Source of the DNA: Corynebacterium tuberculostearicum
Lineage (GTDB): Bacteria; Actinomycetota; Actinomycetes; Mycobacteriales; Mycobacteriaceae
Reading direction: 5' to 3'
DNA: 64,000 nucleotides
Assembly (NCBI RefSeq): GCF_030506365.1
Contig: NZ_CP073092.1
Span: 1,302,001 to 1,366,000, forward strand
Of this stretch, positions 25,612 to 35,107 are shown in pieces. Under the pieces are notes generated by a model. The model made no database searches, was not told the DNA's origin, and saw only the letters and a list, made by a program, of their open reading frames with translations. Made by a program: the position numbers and the translations under genes. The number at the start of each line of letters is the position of its first letter. Position 1 is the first letter of the stretch.

Positions 25612-28263
25612 TTACTCGCCTCGCTTTCCGGAGTCATCGCCATCAACGGCGGGCATTTCCTTGGTCTCGCTGGCATTAGAAAATGTGGATTCCTCGTCTA
25701 AGTCCTCTAGGAGGTAGCGGTTTGGGTGTTCCTGTCGGTGCTCGAGGTGCTCCTGGATTTCCTCATCACTGAGATCCGCCAGGCGGCTATCGTGCGCGAT
25801 GCTCTGCTTGATGTACTCAAGGGAGCAGATAACGCCCACCGCAATGAGCGTCACCAGGCAGGCCAGGCCGAAGATGATGGCCTTTTCTTCAGGGTTAATG
25901 CGTGAGTAGATGCCCAAAGCGACGACTAACGCTAGGCCTACCGCGACGGTAATCTTCATCAGCTGGGAGTAATTCCTGCGGGCCATGCTCCACTTATCCT
26001 CCAAGCTTTGTTGGTACGCCTCGCGGTCATTCAAGGCATAGAGGAGGTCGGTAAAGCGGTACCGGCTGCCGACCAGGTGGACCTGCTCATTGATAACGAG
26101 ACCGCCCTTATGCAGTTCGTCATTGACCAGCATGTTGACGTTGGACAGGCCGCGGCGCATCACAGTACCGATGAGGTAAGCGATCGCGGCCATGCCGATG
26201 AGCGCGGCAAGGTCGCGCGCATAGTGGTTGCCGTAGAAACCACCGACGGTCTCGCGCATGGCATCGATGCCGTAGGTAAAGGGCAGGAATGGATGCACCG
26301 CGCGGAAGAAGTCCGGCGTCATCTCAATGGGGTAGAGGCCGGATGCGCCCGGAATCTGGATGAAGGCGAAGACCACCGCGATGCCGCGGCCTACGTGTCC
26401 AAACGTAGAAACCAAGCTATAGGTAATGCTCAGGTAGCACAGGCCCACGATGACCGCGGTAGCGACGTAGGCCAATGCATTGGCATGTTCAACACCAATG
26501 GCCAGGTTGCCGATGGACACGATGAGTGCCTGGGCAATGGCAAAGAAGGAAAGCAAAAGGAAGCGGGCAAGGTAAGCCTTGGTAATGGTTAGGTCCTTGC
26601 GGCCCTGCGGGTCTACCTCAGCACGGAAGATGATGAGCAGCATGAACGCGCCGATCCACAGCGTGAGGTTGATAAAGAGCGAGGACATGCCGGAACCATA
26701 GTGCTTTACAGGGAATACGGCGTGGCTTTCCATCTCCGCAGGGGAGGCAAGGAAGGAAGACACCTCATCGGTGTTAAGGCCCTTGACAGACTGCAGGATG
26801 GAATTGTTATTGGCAGTATTGCTCAGCGCAATCACGTCGCTGCGGGAGGCACGAAGCCCCTCCTCAATGCCGTCGAGGTCCACAGAAAAACGCTCAACTA
26901 CTTGCTGGGCCTGGCTTAGCTGCTCGTCGACGCCCCCCAAGAGCCCATCGGTTTGCCCGACCAGTGCCTGCTGGCTTTCGAGCGAGGCGGAAAGCTTGCC
27001 GGTGGTAGCGGTGACGTCGGACAGCGCAGCGTTGAGCTTGGGTAGGCCTTCGGCTACATTATCGCGCAGCGCGTGGGAATCATCGCGCGTTTGGGCAGCC
27101 ATCTTTTCCAGCATACCCGTGGTCTTATTGAGCGAATCGATGGTGTCGTTCGTATCGCCGTTGAGAGTATCTAAGTCACCGAGAACGGCCTTATTTTGAT
27201 CATTGCGTTTGCGGAGGTCTCCTACCTGATCCTTAATCTGTTGGGAAACCTGTGGTGGCAGGGCCGGTGAAGACGCAAGCTTTTCAAGCTGATCGATTGC
27301 CCGGTCAGCTTCACCGACGATTCCTGACGCGCCCGCAGATGCGGCACCTACGCGGTTGAGTGCGCCGCGCAGCTTGCCGGAGACCGAGCCTACGGTGGCA
27401 TTGGCGGAGGCGGTGCCGTCCGCCATGGCGGTCGTGCCTTCTACATAGGCGGCGGTGGCATCATCCGAGAAAGAAGTGACTTCCCGCTGGACCTCTGCGG
27501 TTATAGCGTTCAGCTCATCCAAGGCGGTCTGGGCATCGTCGATGGTCTTTTGCACCGTGCCCAAAGACTTGCGGGCTTGCGCGATGGTAGGGCGCGCATC
27601 CTCGATGGTGGCATGCACGTCAGCAAGCTGGCTGCGGGAGTTAGCTACCGTATCTGCGGTCTCTGAAAAAGAATCCGCGGTCTTGCTTGCGGTACTGTTA
27701 ATCTTCTGGCTCAAATCGCCACCGGAGTTCTTTAGCTCCGTAGCCACCGAATCCGCTACCTGCTCATTGAAGGTAGAGCTAATGGTGGTGTCTAGGGTCG
27801 AAGCGCCGGTATCAGTAATCTTCGGTGCAATGGCGTTGAGCTTTTCATTGACGTGATATTCCAGCGTGGGCTGAGAATAGGTACCTTTAAAAAGGCTCAC
27901 GAAATCGGCCGAGAAGTCCTCGGGGACAATCACCGAGGCGAAGACGTCGCCCTTCTTGACGGCGTCCTCGGCTTCCTGGCGGTCCATGAACTGCCAGCCC
28001 AGCTTGTCATTGTCGTGCAGCTTGTCAATCATCTGCCCGCCGACGTCTAAGTGGCCGGTCATCTCCGAGGATGCGCCTTTGTCTTCATTAACTACGGCGA
28101 CCTTGAGGTGTTCTGTGTTTCCGTATGGGTCCCAGAAACCGGAGATGTTTACCCAGGAATACAGGGCTGGGGTGATCATCAAACCAATGAGGATCACCCA
28201 GACCTGCGGGGTCCGCCACAAGCGGACAAAATCTTGGAGAAAAATCTTCCAACTAGTAATCAC
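25612..28263 (-). CDS. YhgE/Pip family membrane protein (first of pair)
   Basis: Membrane protein of 883 residues with the same layout as its downstream neighbour: N-terminal helix with LMITPALYSWVNISGFWDPYGNTEHLKVAVVNEDKG-type segment, a long helical outside domain (about 140-540), five or six C-terminal helices, then an extra cytoplasmic tail (about 720-883) with two further helices and an acidic end. GTG 28263 is preferred because TACGGT ends 7 nt before it; the frame is open to TTG 28284. Tandem YhgE pairs are often regulated by TetR proteins; none is adjacent here. Confidence 0.87.
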   Translation of the reverse strand: MITSWKIFLQDFVRLWRTPQVWVILIGLMITPALYSWVNISGFWDPYGNTEHLKVAVVNEDKGASSEMTGHLDVGGQMIDKLHDNDKLGWQFMDRQEAEDAVKKGDVFASVIVPEDFSADFVSLFKGTYSQPTLEYHVNEKLNAIAPKITDTGASTLDTTISSTFNEQVADSVATELKNSGGDLSQKINSTASKTADSFSETADTVANSRSQLADVHATIEDARPTIAQARKSLGTVQKTIDDAQTALDELNAITAEVQREVTSFSDDATAAYVEGTTAMADGTASANATVGSVSGKLRGALNRVGAASAGASGIVGEADRAIDQLEKLASSPALPPQVSQQIKDQVGDLRKRNDQNKAVLGDLDTLNGDTNDTIDSLNKTTGMLEKMAAQTRDDSHALRDNVAEGLPKLNAALSDVTATTGKLSASLESQQALVGQTDGLLGGVDEQLSQAQQVVERFSVDLDGIEEGLRASRSDVIALSNTANNNSILQSVKGLNTDEVSSFLASPAEMESHAVFPVKHYGSGMSSLFINLTLWIGAFMLLIIFRAEVDPQGRKDLTITKAYLARFLLLSFFAIAQALIVSIGNLAIGVEHANALAYVATAVIVGLCYLSITYSLVSTFGHVGRGIAVVFAFIQIPGASGLYPIEMTPDFFRAVHPFLPFTYGIDAMRETVGGFYGNHYARDLAALIGMAAIAYLIGTVMRRGLSNVNMLVNDELHKGGLVINEQVHLVGSRYRFTDLLYALNDREAYQQSLEDKWSMARRNYSQLMKITVAVGLALVVALGIYSRINPEEKAIIFGLACLVTLIAVGVICSLEYIKQSIAHDSRLADLSDEEIQEHLEHRQEHPNRYLLEDLDEESTFSNASETKEMPAVDGDDSGKRGE

Positions 28264-28302
28264 TCGAAAAACCGTAGCACCCAACCGGAAAGAACTAATA
28301 GT

Positions 28303-28313
28303 CTGACTGTCAG
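28303..28313 (-). promoter_or_regulatory. Candidate operator upstream of YhgE/Pip pair
   Basis: CTGAC-T-GTCAG is a perfect 11-bp palindrome about 40 bp before the likely transcription start. It fits a small dimeric repressor or activator site, but short palindromes also occur by chance. Confidence 0.3.
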
Positions 28314-28408
28314 TTTTAACAGAAATGAGAGAGCGCGTCCTGTCGAGCTTGCAGATATGTTTCTGGTGTGAAATTCGGGGACGATTTCAGCAGTAGTAGT
28401 GGGCATAG

Positions 28409-28450
28409 AAAATGCCGCCTAGGCCCATAGTTCAAGGGGCTTAGGCGGCA
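28409..28450 (-). terminator. Terminator after His-rich protein gene
   Basis: TGCCGCCTAGGCCC pairs with GGGGCTTAGGCGGCA around a loop of about 10 nt; on the minus strand it is followed by TTTTC. Confidence 0.75.
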
Positions 28451-28480
28451 AGCACGTGGGGCTGGGCCCCGGGGTGGCGT

Positions 28481-28774
28481 CTAGTGCTCGTCGTAGTGAT
28501 CGCCGTGTGCGGCGTGGCGGTGGCCGTCGTGCAGGTAGTCCACGTGGTCGCCGTGCGGGATCGCTACGTGGCCGCAGCCTTCACCATGGGTGTGGTTGGC
28601 GTGTGCCTCGGCTTCAACGTGCTCGGTGGTTTCGCACTCATCCCAGTGGCCATCATGCTCACGGTGAATGTGGCCCTCGTGGAGATAGTCGGTGTGGTCA
28701 CCGTGCGGGAAGGAAACGTGGCCGCAGTCGGCGCCATGGGTGTGGGTGTGGTCTTCGTGGGTGGTGTGGGTCAT
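28481..28774 (-). CDS. Small histidine-rich metal-binding protein
   Basis: Cytosolic, 97 residues, 26 of them His. Two near-copies of a module of about 30 residues are present: CGHVSFPHGDHTDYLHEGH and CGHVAIPHGDHVDYLHDGH, each followed by a His/Asp tail ending HWDEC or HYDEH. The HxH, CGH and HGDH patterns strongly suggest zinc, nickel or copper binding. Similar proteins are sometimes labelled zinc transporter permease, but there is no membrane segment. AAAGGA lies 9 nt before ATG 28774; the open frame runs to 28846. It might be a metal store or chaperone. Confidence 0.8.
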   Translation of the reverse strand: MTHTTHEDHTHTHGADCGHVSFPHGDHTDYLHEGHIHREHDGHWDECETTEHVEAEAHANHTHGEGCGHVAIPHGDHVDYLHDGHRHAAHGDHYDEH

Positions 28775-28812
28775 GATGCCTGATCCTTTCTGGTGGGGGA
28801 CGTTCCCCGTCG

Positions 28813-28856
28813 TTTTCAGTGTGTTTTCATTAAGCCGTATTTTCATTTCGGTTTCA
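28813..28856 (-). promoter_or_regulatory. Four phased TTTTCA-type repeats upstream of His-rich gene
   Basis: TTTTCA at 28813, 28824 and 28840 and GTTTCA at 28851 are direct repeats with start distances of 11, 16 and 11 nt. On the coding strand they read TGAAAA/TGAAAC. TGAAAA is also a half-site of Zur-type boxes, but here the copies are direct, not inverted. Confidence 0.35.
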
Positions 28857-28900
28857 ATAGGTGTGGGTGTGTTTCTCTAATTTTTCCGGTTTGGGAAATA

Positions 28901-28938
28901 AAAAGGGCCCGCCTCCTTGGGGCTAGGTGGAGGCGGGC
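28901..28938 (-). terminator. Terminator after ltbR
   Basis: GCCCGCCTCC and GGAGGCGGGC form a 10-bp stem; on the minus strand it ends in CTTTTT. Confidence 0.85.
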
Positions 28939-28959
28939 GTCGTAAAGCTGGGGAGGACC

Positions 28960-29643
28960 TTAAAGGAGATTGCTCAATTCGCGTGCGGCGGAAGTGAGAA
29001 TGTTGGCGTATTTCTGGGCTGGGGAAGGTTGGAAGCGCTCGACAGATCCGGAAATCGACAACACTGCGAGGAATGTCCCAGAACTATCGAAAACGGGAGC
29101 TGAGATGGAGGCTAAGCCGGCTTCGCGCTCCTCAATAGACTCGGAATAGCCTTGGTTTCGGGCCGCCTCAATGTCTGCTTGGGTAAACGAGGCGTTATCG
29201 GTATTGATGTCTACAAATGCGGCAATGATGCGCGCGGCAGAGCCGGAGCTAAGCGGTAGCTGGCGCCCGACTGGCACGACGTTGTGGAGGCCGGATTCCG
29301 GCTCCCTGGTGGCAATGCAGGTACGGGTATTTCCGGTGACCTCGTAGAGCTGGATGGATTCTCCGGTGTCTTCGCGCAGATTCTCCATGATTGGTCCAGC
29401 TGCCTCGAGGAGATGATCTCGGTTGCCGGGAAGGGCAGGGCCGGCCTTCCACTTTCCATCGGGGGTGCGAACGAGAATGCGGTGTGCCTCGAGTGCGGTG
29501 GCCAATCGATGTGCTGTCGCCCGAGGTAGCCCCGTGGTTTCGCATAATTCATTGAGGGTGGAGGGGTGGTTGGCGGCGGCCATCATAATGGCCATTGCTC
29601 GATCCAACACCTTGATTCCGGAAACTGCGCTATACTCTCCCAT
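28960..29643 (-). CDS. ltbR: IclR-family regulator LtbR
   Basis: Dimeric DNA-binding regulator of 227 residues. The N-terminal winged helix-turn-helix is at about 10-65 (LNELCETTGLPRATAHRLATAL) and the IclR effector domain follows, with SGSAARIIAAF near 140. It diverges from leuCD, exactly as ltbR does in C. glutamicum, where it represses leucine and tryptophan genes. ATG 29643 is chosen: TAGATT ends 7 nt before it (leaderless type); the frame continues to 29679. The left arm of an inverted repeat covers this -10 region, which suggests autoregulation. Confidence 0.93.
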   Translation of the reverse strand: MGEYSAVSGIKVLDRAMAIMMAAANHPSTLNELCETTGLPRATAHRLATALEAHRILVRTPDGKWKAGPALPGNRDHLLEAAGPIMENLREDTGESIQLYEVTGNTRTCIATREPESGLHNVVPVGRQLPLSSGSAARIIAAFVDINTDNASFTQADIEAARNQGYSESIEEREAGLASISAPVFDSSGTFLAVLSISGSVERFQPSPAQKYANILTSAARELSNLL

Positions 29644-29647
29644 ACAA

Positions 29648-29678
29648 TGAAATCTACGTCCCAACTTATGAGATTTCA
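29648..29678. promoter_or_regulatory. Inverted repeat in the ltbR-leuC promoter region
   Basis: TGAAATCT (29648-29655) and AGATTTCA (29671-29678) are a perfect 8-bp inverted repeat with a 15-nt spacer. The left arm overlaps the putative ltbR -10 (TAGATT). The right arm lies just before the leuC ribosome-binding site. It is a likely LtbR target. Confidence 0.55.
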
Positions 29679-29695
29679 AGTGTGGAGAGATGTTT

Positions 29696-31117
29696 ATGAA
29701 CCGGAAGCTGACATTGGCAGAAAAAGTGTGGCGCGATCACGTCGTCCAACACGGCGATGCTGGGGCACCAGACCTTATCTTTATTGACTTTCAGCTACTA
29801 CATGAAGTTACCAGTCCGCAGGCATTTGATAGCTTGCGGCTGGCCGGCCGCACGTTGCGCCACCCTGAGCTGCACTTGGCCACCGAGGACCATAACGTTC
29901 CCACGCAAGGCACCAAGTCCGGCAACCTCTTGGAAATCAAGGATGAGGTTTCACGCACCCAGGTATCGACCCTGCGCAAGAATTGCGAGGAATTTGGAGT
30001 GCGCTTGCACTCTATGGGTGATGCCCAGCAGGGCATTGTGCACACGGTTGGCCCGCAGCTGGGGATCACCCAGCCGGGTATGACGATCGTGTGTGGCGAC
30101 TCCCATACCTCCACGCACGGCGCCTTTGGTTCTATCGCCATGGGTATTGGCACCTCTGAGGTAGAACACGTCATGGCTACGCAGACGCTTTCATTAAAGC
30201 CATTCAAAACTATGGCGATTGAGGTAACTGGCGAGCTGCAAGAGGGGGTATCTGCCAAGGACCTTATCTTGGCCATTATCGCCAAAATCGGTACCGGTGG
30301 CGGACAAGGTCACATCATTGAATATCGCGGTGAGGCCATTCGCAAGATGTCCATGGAAGCGCGCATGACCATCTGCAATATGTCTATTGAGGCAGGAGCC
30401 CGTGCCGGCATGGTTGCTCCCGATGAGACAACCTTCGAGTATGTCAAGGGCCGCGAGTTCGCTCCCACAGGAGCAGACTGGGATGCTGCGGTTGAGTATT
30501 GGAAGACACTTCCCACGGACGAAGGGGCAGAATTCGATACCGTTGTGGAAATCGATGGCTCCTCGCTGACCCCATTTGTTACGTGGGGAACCAATCCTGG
30601 GCAGGGCCTTCCGTTAGGGGAGAAGGTCCCAGATCCGGAAGATTGTGGCGACGATAATGAAAAGGTCACTGTGGAAAAGGCTTTGCAGTATATGGACCTG
30701 CAGCCAGGTACTCCACTGCGCGATATCAAGATCGATACCGTCTTCGTCGGTTCCTGTACCAATGCCCGCATCGAAGACCTGCGCGCTGCGGCCGATGTGG
30801 TCAAGGGGCGCACCATCGCCGCCGATACGCGGATGCTGGTCGTACCGTCCTCCGCCGTGGTCAAAGCCCAAGCGGAGGAGGAAGGCCTCGACGAAGTCTT
30901 TCGACAGTTCGGTGCGGAGTGGCGTACCGCCGGCTGCTCGATGTGCTTGGGCATGAACCCAGATCAATTGGCTCCGGGCGAGCGCTCCGCCTCCACCTCC
31001 AACCGCAACTTCGAGGGGCGACAAGGCCCTGGCGGGCGCACGTACCTTGTCTCCCCGCAGGTGGCTGCCGCGACTGCTGTGACCGGTTACCTGTCTAGCC
31101 CTGCAGACCTGGATTAA
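29696..31117 (+). CDS. leuC: 3-isopropylmalate dehydratase large subunit LeuC
   Basis: With LeuD it isomerises 2-isopropylmalate to 3-isopropylmalate in leucine synthesis. The 473 residues carry the aconitase-type 4Fe-4S ligands: Cys in [13 protein letters not shown] near 351 and the CxxC pair in GCSMCLGMN near 411-414. [19 protein letters not shown] and [14 protein letters not shown] are family signatures. ATG 29696 follows GGAGAGA by 5 nt; ATG 29690, in the same frame, would sit on the ribosome-binding site. Only 21 nt separate it from leuD. Confidence 0.97.
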   Translation: MNRKLTLAEKVWRDHVVQHGDAGAPDLIFIDFQLLHEVTSPQAFDSLRLAGRTLRHPELHLATEDHNVPTQGTKSGNLLEIKDEVSRTQVSTLRKNCEEFGVRLHSMGDAQQGIVHTVGPQLGITQPGMTIVCGDSHTSTHGAFGSIAMGIGTSEVEHVMATQTLSLKPFKTMAIEVTGELQEGVSAKDLILAIIAKIGTGGGQGHIIEYRGEAIRKMSMEARMTICNMSIEAGARAGMVAPDETTFEYVKGREFAPTGADWDAAVEYWKTLPTDEGAEFDTVVEIDGSSLTPFVTWGTNPGQGLPLGEKVPDPEDCGDDNEKVTVEKALQYMDLQPGTPLRDIKIDTVFVGSCTNARIEDLRAAADVVKGRTIAADTRMLVVPSSAVVKAQAEEEGLDEVFRQFGAEWRTAGCSMCLGMNPDQLAPGERSASTSNRNFEGRQGPGGRTYLVSPQVAAATAVTGYLSSPADLD

Positions 31118-31138
31118 GCGCTTAGAAAGGCATTGACA

Positions 31139-31729
31139 ATGGAGAATTTTATTACCCATACGGGAACGGGCGTGCCCCTGCGCGCTTCCAATGTGGATAC
31201 TGATCAGATCATCCCCGCGCGCTACTTGAAGTCGGTCAAGCGTACCGGCTTTTCAGAAGGCCTATTTTCTAATTGGCGCTCCGATGAGAATTTTGTGCTC
31301 AACCAGGCGCAATTCAAAGATGGCTCGGTCCTTTTCGCGGGCAGTGACTTTGGCACCGGCTCCTCCCGGGAGCACGCAGTGTGGGCGTTGAGTGAATACG
31401 GCTTCCGTGCTGTGTTTTCTTCCCGCTTTGCAGATATCTTCCGCGGCAACGCTGGAAAGTCTGGACTGCTCACTGGGTTGATGGAGCAAGAAGATATCGA
31501 GCTCATCTGGAAGCAACTGGAAGCGGGAGAAACTCAGGTCACCGTGGACCTGGAGGCGCGAACGGTCACGGTTGGAGAAAATACTTACCGCTTCGATATT
31601 GATGACTACACCCGTTGGCGGTTGATGGAAGGGCTGGATGACATCGGCATTACCCTCCGCAATGAAGATGCAATCGCTGCGTACGAATCGCGTCGCCCCA
31701 GCTTCAAGCCCGCTGTTCACGCTCAATAG
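31139..31729 (+). CDS. leuD: 3-isopropylmalate dehydratase small subunit LeuD
   Basis: Small swivelling-domain partner of LeuC, 196 residues. It has [16 protein letters not shown] near 18, the substrate loop [17 protein letters not shown] near 66 and [15 protein letters not shown] near 99. AGAAAGG lies 8 nt before ATG 31139; an in-frame TTG 6 nt earlier is less likely. Co-transcribed with leuC. Confidence 0.97.
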   Translation: MENFITHTGTGVPLRASNVDTDQIIPARYLKSVKRTGFSEGLFSNWRSDENFVLNQAQFKDGSVLFAGSDFGTGSSREHAVWALSEYGFRAVFSSRFADIFRGNAGKSGLLTGLMEQEDIELIWKQLEAGETQVTVDLEARTVTVGENTYRFDIDDYTRWRLMEGLDDIGITLRNEDAIAAYESRRPSFKPAVHAQ

Positions 31730-31766
31730 CAGAAGAATCGATGGCGATCGGCGGGCCAGCAGTGCC

Positions 31767-31799
31767 CCTACAGTCCTGCTACGCGAAGAGGCTGTAGGG
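31767..31799 (+). terminator. Hairpin after leuD
   Basis: CCCCTACAG and CTGTAGGGG form a 9-bp stem with a loop of about 16 nt. There is no T-run after it, so it may be a weak or factor-assisted terminator. Confidence 0.5.
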
Positions 31800-31928
31800 G
31801 TGCTGTGTGCTCACATATGAACTTCAAACTTTCGACCTGGGGTAAATGGGGGTACAACTCGGTAACGTATAGGTAACAATTGCTTGCTCCAGTTTCCCGC
31901 AACAAAGTATCCCCCTAGCTTTAGATTT

Positions 31929-32822
31929 ATGAGCAATCCCTATTCGAATAATGATTCCTTCAATTCAGGAAACAATGGTGCAGAGCACCCTGGAGCCGGC
32001 CATGAGTCTGCATCTCATGGAAATGATGCGAATGGCCAGTCTGGCTACGGCCACCAGCAGTTTGGCCAGCAACAGTTTGGACAACAGCAGTACGGTCAGC
32101 CTGGATACGCCGGGAGCCCGTATCCGGGAGACGATTCCCTGTTTGGCCGAGATGTAGATGCCATTCAGGTAATCGGCGATAGCTTCCGCTACTTCGGCCG
32201 CAATTGGGCGCAGTGGATTTTCGGTCCACTGGTGCAGATGGTAGTTCTCTCCATCTTCTATTTGCTGTTGGTCGCCGTCCTAGCAGGCAGCGGTACATCC
32301 ATTGACGCCCTAGCCAAAAGTGGCTCAGGTTCTGACGCGCTTACCGGTGGCCTCATTGCAGTAATGTTCTTAGCCATTATCGCCATGTTCCTCGTGTTTA
32401 TTTGGGCAGCTAGCACCTGGTACAAGGCTGCTAATAAACAGGTTGATACCGGGGTGCTGGAGATAAAGGACTTTCTGAGCTTTAAAAATGTCGCCGGTCT
32501 CATGGCGGTGTATGTGCTTTCGACCCTGGTTATTTCCCTGGGCTTCATTCTCCTGATTATTCCGGGACTCTTCGCCGCCTTCTTCTTTACCTGGATGCCG
32601 GCTGTTAAGGCCGCACGTCCTGAGCTATCCGTTGGCGAGACCTTTGGGGCTTCCATCGAGGTAGCGAAGAAGAATGTCGGAGTGACCATCTTGGTAGTCG
32701 TCCTGAGTGCCGTCCTGTACGCAGTGTTGAGCTTTACCTTCGTCGGCATGCTTCTGTTCCCAGCACTGAACACCCTCATTTTGGTCCTCTTCGTCCGTCG
32801 CACGCTCGGCTTGCGCGGTTAG
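31929..32822 (+). CDS. Integral membrane protein with Gln/Gly/Tyr-rich N-terminus
   Basis: Unknown function, 297 residues. The first 75 residues are hydrophilic and Asn/Ser/Gly/His-rich, then contain repeats of GQQQFGQQQYGQPGY type. Five or six hydrophobic helices follow (about 100-290), with LGFILLIIPGLFAAFFFTWMPAV near 205, a pattern of the DUF975/glycerophosphodiester-phosphodiesterase membrane-domain class. ATG 31929 has TAGCTT ending 7 nt upstream (leaderless type). The low-complexity cytosolic tail resembles those of other corynebacterial membrane proteins. Confidence 0.8.
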   Translation: MSNPYSNNDSFNSGNNGAEHPGAGHESASHGNDANGQSGYGHQQFGQQQFGQQQYGQPGYAGSPYPGDDSLFGRDVDAIQVIGDSFRYFGRNWAQWIFGPLVQMVVLSIFYLLLVAVLAGSGTSIDALAKSGSGSDALTGGLIAVMFLAIIAMFLVFIWAASTWYKAANKQVDTGVLEIKDFLSFKNVAGLMAVYVLSTLVISLGFILLIIPGLFAAFFFTWMPAVKAARPELSVGETFGASIEVAKKNVGVTILVVVLSAVLYAVLSFTFVGMLLFPALNTLILVLFVRRTLGLRG

Positions 32823-32854
32823 AAAACCCCGCAGCCGCACGATAGTTGCGCAAG

Positions 32855-32900
32855 TAAGGCCCTGCTCGTCCGCCGCATGAGATGGAAGGCAGGGCCTTAA
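32855..32900 (+). terminator. Terminator between convergent genes
   Basis: AAGGCCCTGC and GCAGGGCCTT form a 10-bp stem around a loop of about 23 nt, followed by AATTGTT. Confidence 0.7.
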
Positions 32901-32926
32901 TTGTTGGTCGGGGAGGAACTAGGAAA

Positions 32927-33925
32927 CTAGCGCACCGGCAGTGGGCTAGCCAGGTAATCGGCGCCGGTGAGCTCGCCATTGTTGAAAGACAAGACCCACA
33001 CAGAAGACTTCTTGAACTTCAGCTTGTCCACCGGCTTTTTAAGGAACTTTGGGGCGAGGTCCTCGATGATACCGGGGATGGTGCCGCCTTGGCTGACAAT
33101 AACGGGCACCCCGCCTTCGTTTACCACGCGGCGGAAGGCCTTCTTGGCTGCTTCTGGGTCGTTTTCCCAAGCCTCGTCGCCAAAGTTTTTGTTGATGGAG
33201 ATGTCCTTGCCCAGTTCGTCGGCAAGCGGGGCAGCTGTCTGCTGGCAACGTTGGGGCAGCGCAGAGTAAATGGCAGTGGGCTGATAAGCGCTGAGCATCG
33301 GGACCAGCATTTCCGCTTGGCGACGCCCCTTCTTATCAAGCGGCCGCAGGTTATCATCGCCTTCCCAGCTGCCGCTTTCATGCGCGTGGGCGTGGCGGAC
33401 ATAAAGAACGCGCGTGGCCGGCGCGATGCGCAGGCGTTTGGCGGCTTTAGCCACCACTGCGGTATCTACGTCGTAGGACAGGAGGTCTTGCGCTTCGTCG
33501 ATGGGCAGCCACCGTAGCTCATCGGTTTCACTATTGGCGGAATAGGTTCCGCCCAGGTACTTGGCCACCCAGTAGTAGACCACCTTAGTGCGGCCCTGGA
33601 CTGGGTACGTTACCTTGCCGATGAGCTTGCCTAGCCGGACGCTGAATCCGGTCTCTTCCAGGATTTCCCTGGCTGCGGTGGTAGGAAGAGACTCGCCGGG
33701 ATCCACCTTGCCCTTGGGCAGGGACCAATCATCGTAATGGGGGCGGTGGATGAGCGCGATTGCTGGGTCCTGCGGGGACCCGCGCCAGATTACGGCGCCG
33801 GCGGCAAGGGTAGTGCGGTGGAATTCCTTGGCGGGGTCCACCGGGATTTCCTGATGGCGGCCGGAAATAAACTCCTCGTGCTGCTGATCCTTGTCGGTTT
33901 CGTGCATCTTTTTAATATTGGGCAT
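32927..33925 (-). CDS. NUDIX hydrolase-histidine phosphatase fusion (MutT1-like)
   Basis: Two-domain sanitising enzyme of 332 residues. The N-terminal NUDIX box is complete (GKVDPGESLPTTAAREILEETGF, given in part as GKVDPGES and REILEETGF, near 65-87). The C-terminal histidine-phosphatase domain has LYVRHAHAHESGSWEGD near 163 instead of the usual RHG. Mycobacterial MutT1 has this layout and hydrolyses 8-oxo-GTP/dGTP and diadenosine polyphosphates. ATG 33925 has GGAGG 6 nt upstream; the frame is open to 33997. It lies convergent to the membrane-protein gene and divergent from gpsA. Confidence 0.9.
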   Translation of the reverse strand: MPNIKKMHETDKDQQHEEFISGRHQEIPVDPAKEFHRTTLAAGAVIWRGSPQDPAIALIHRPHYDDWSLPKGKVDPGESLPTTAAREILEETGFSVRLGKLIGKVTYPVQGRTKVVYYWVAKYLGGTYSANSETDELRWLPIDEAQDLLSYDVDTAVVAKAAKRLRIAPATRVLYVRHAHAHESGSWEGDDNLRPLDKKGRRQAEMLVPMLSAYQPTAIYSALPQRCQQTAAPLADELGKDISINKNFGDEAWENDPEAAKKAFRRVVNEGGVPVIVSQGGTIPGIIEDLAPKFLKKPVDKLKFKKSSVWVLSFNNGELTGADYLASPLPVR

Positions 33926-34086
33926 CGTCTGCCTCCACGGGGCCTTTCCACAGAAATTGGGTGTTTGAAAACAACGTCTAAGCGCCCATTGTCCCACGGG
34001 TATGGCGCGTTGTGCATCCTTGCCCCACGGGGGTCGGGCATGCTTTAAGGTTGGGGTTATAGATTTGCACGTTTGGAGGAGACACC

Positions 34087-35085
34087 ATGGTTAATGTTGC
34101 CGTGATGGGTGCTGGTTCTTGGGGCACTACCTTGGCCAAGGTCTTTGCGGACGCCGGAAATGACGTCCGCCTGTGGGCGCGCCGCGCGGAATTGGCGCAG
34201 GCCATCAACGAGACCCACACCAATCCGGACTATTTGCCGGATACCCGCCTGCCGGCCGCGGTGCGGGCCACCCATGATGATGTCGAAGCGCTGGCGCTTG
34301 CCGACGTCGTCGTGTTCGGCGTTCCCTCCCAAACCTTGCGCGCCAACGTGGAAAAGTGGGCGCCGCACCTGCCAGAGGACGCGACCCTGGTGTCTATTTC
34401 TAAAGGCGTAGAGACTGCCACGCTCAAGCGCATGAGCGAGGTCATTATGGATGCGGCGGGCGTGCCAGCAGACCGCGTGGCGGTCCTGTCTGGCCCGAAC
34501 TTGGCCAAGGAGATCGCTGCCGGCCAAGTGGCCGCCACGGTGATTGCCTGCTCCGATGAAGACCGCGCTCAGCGCGTGCAAGCCGCGGTCGCCGCGCCGT
34601 ACCTGCGGCCCTACACCAATACCGATGTCATCGGCGCGGAAATCGGTGGCGCCTGCAAGAATGTCATCGCCTTGGCCTGTGGTATCGCCTCCGGCAAGGG
34701 GCTGGGCAATAACACCATGGCCACCATCATCACCCGCGGTCTGGCGGAGATTACCCGCCTGGGCGTGGAGCTGGGGGCGGATCCATTTACCTTTTCCGGC
34801 CTGGCAGGCATGGGCGACTTGGTGGCAACGTGCACCTCGACATTGTCGCGCAACCGCACCTTTGGCTACCGCCTGGGCCAAGGTGGCACGATTGAAGAGG
34901 CCAAGGCCGCGACCAATGGCCAGGTCGCGGAGGGCGTCTACTCCTGTGACTCCATCTATCGCCTAGCCCAGCAGGCCGGGGTAGAGATGCCTATCACGCA
35001 CGCCGTTTATGGCGTGTGCTACGAGGGCGTGGCGGTAGAAGATATGATCATCGCTTTGATGGGTCGGTCCAAGAAGTCGGAGTAG
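34087..35085 (+). CDS. gpsA: Glycerol-3-phosphate dehydrogenase [NAD(P)+] GpsA
   Basis: Reduces dihydroxyacetone phosphate to sn-glycerol-3-phosphate for phospholipids, in the cytosol. At 332 residues it is full length. Rossmann motif [17 protein letters not shown] at 8-24, SISKGVE near 106, catalytic Lys in [13 protein letters not shown] near 196, and [14 protein letters not shown] near 239. GGAGGAG lies 5-6 nt before the ATG. ddlA follows after 22 nt. Confidence 0.97.
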   Translation: MVNVAVMGAGSWGTTLAKVFADAGNDVRLWARRAELAQAINETHTNPDYLPDTRLPAAVRATHDDVEALALADVVVFGVPSQTLRANVEKWAPHLPEDATLVSISKGVETATLKRMSEVIMDAAGVPADRVAVLSGPNLAKEIAAGQVAATVIACSDEDRAQRVQAAVAAPYLRPYTNTDVIGAEIGGACKNVIALACGIASGKGLGNNTMATIITRGLAEITRLGVELGADPFTFSGLAGMGDLVATCTSTLSRNRTFGYRLGQGGTIEEAKAATNGQVAEGVYSCDSIYRLAQQAGVEMPITHAVYGVCYEGVAVEDMIIALMGRSKKSE

Positions 35086-35107
35086 GTCGAGGGTAAAATC
35101 TGCGGGC

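Noticed and set aside
32927..33925. Novel NUDIX-phosphatase fusion
   Set aside because: This two-domain layout is already known from mycobacterial MutT1.
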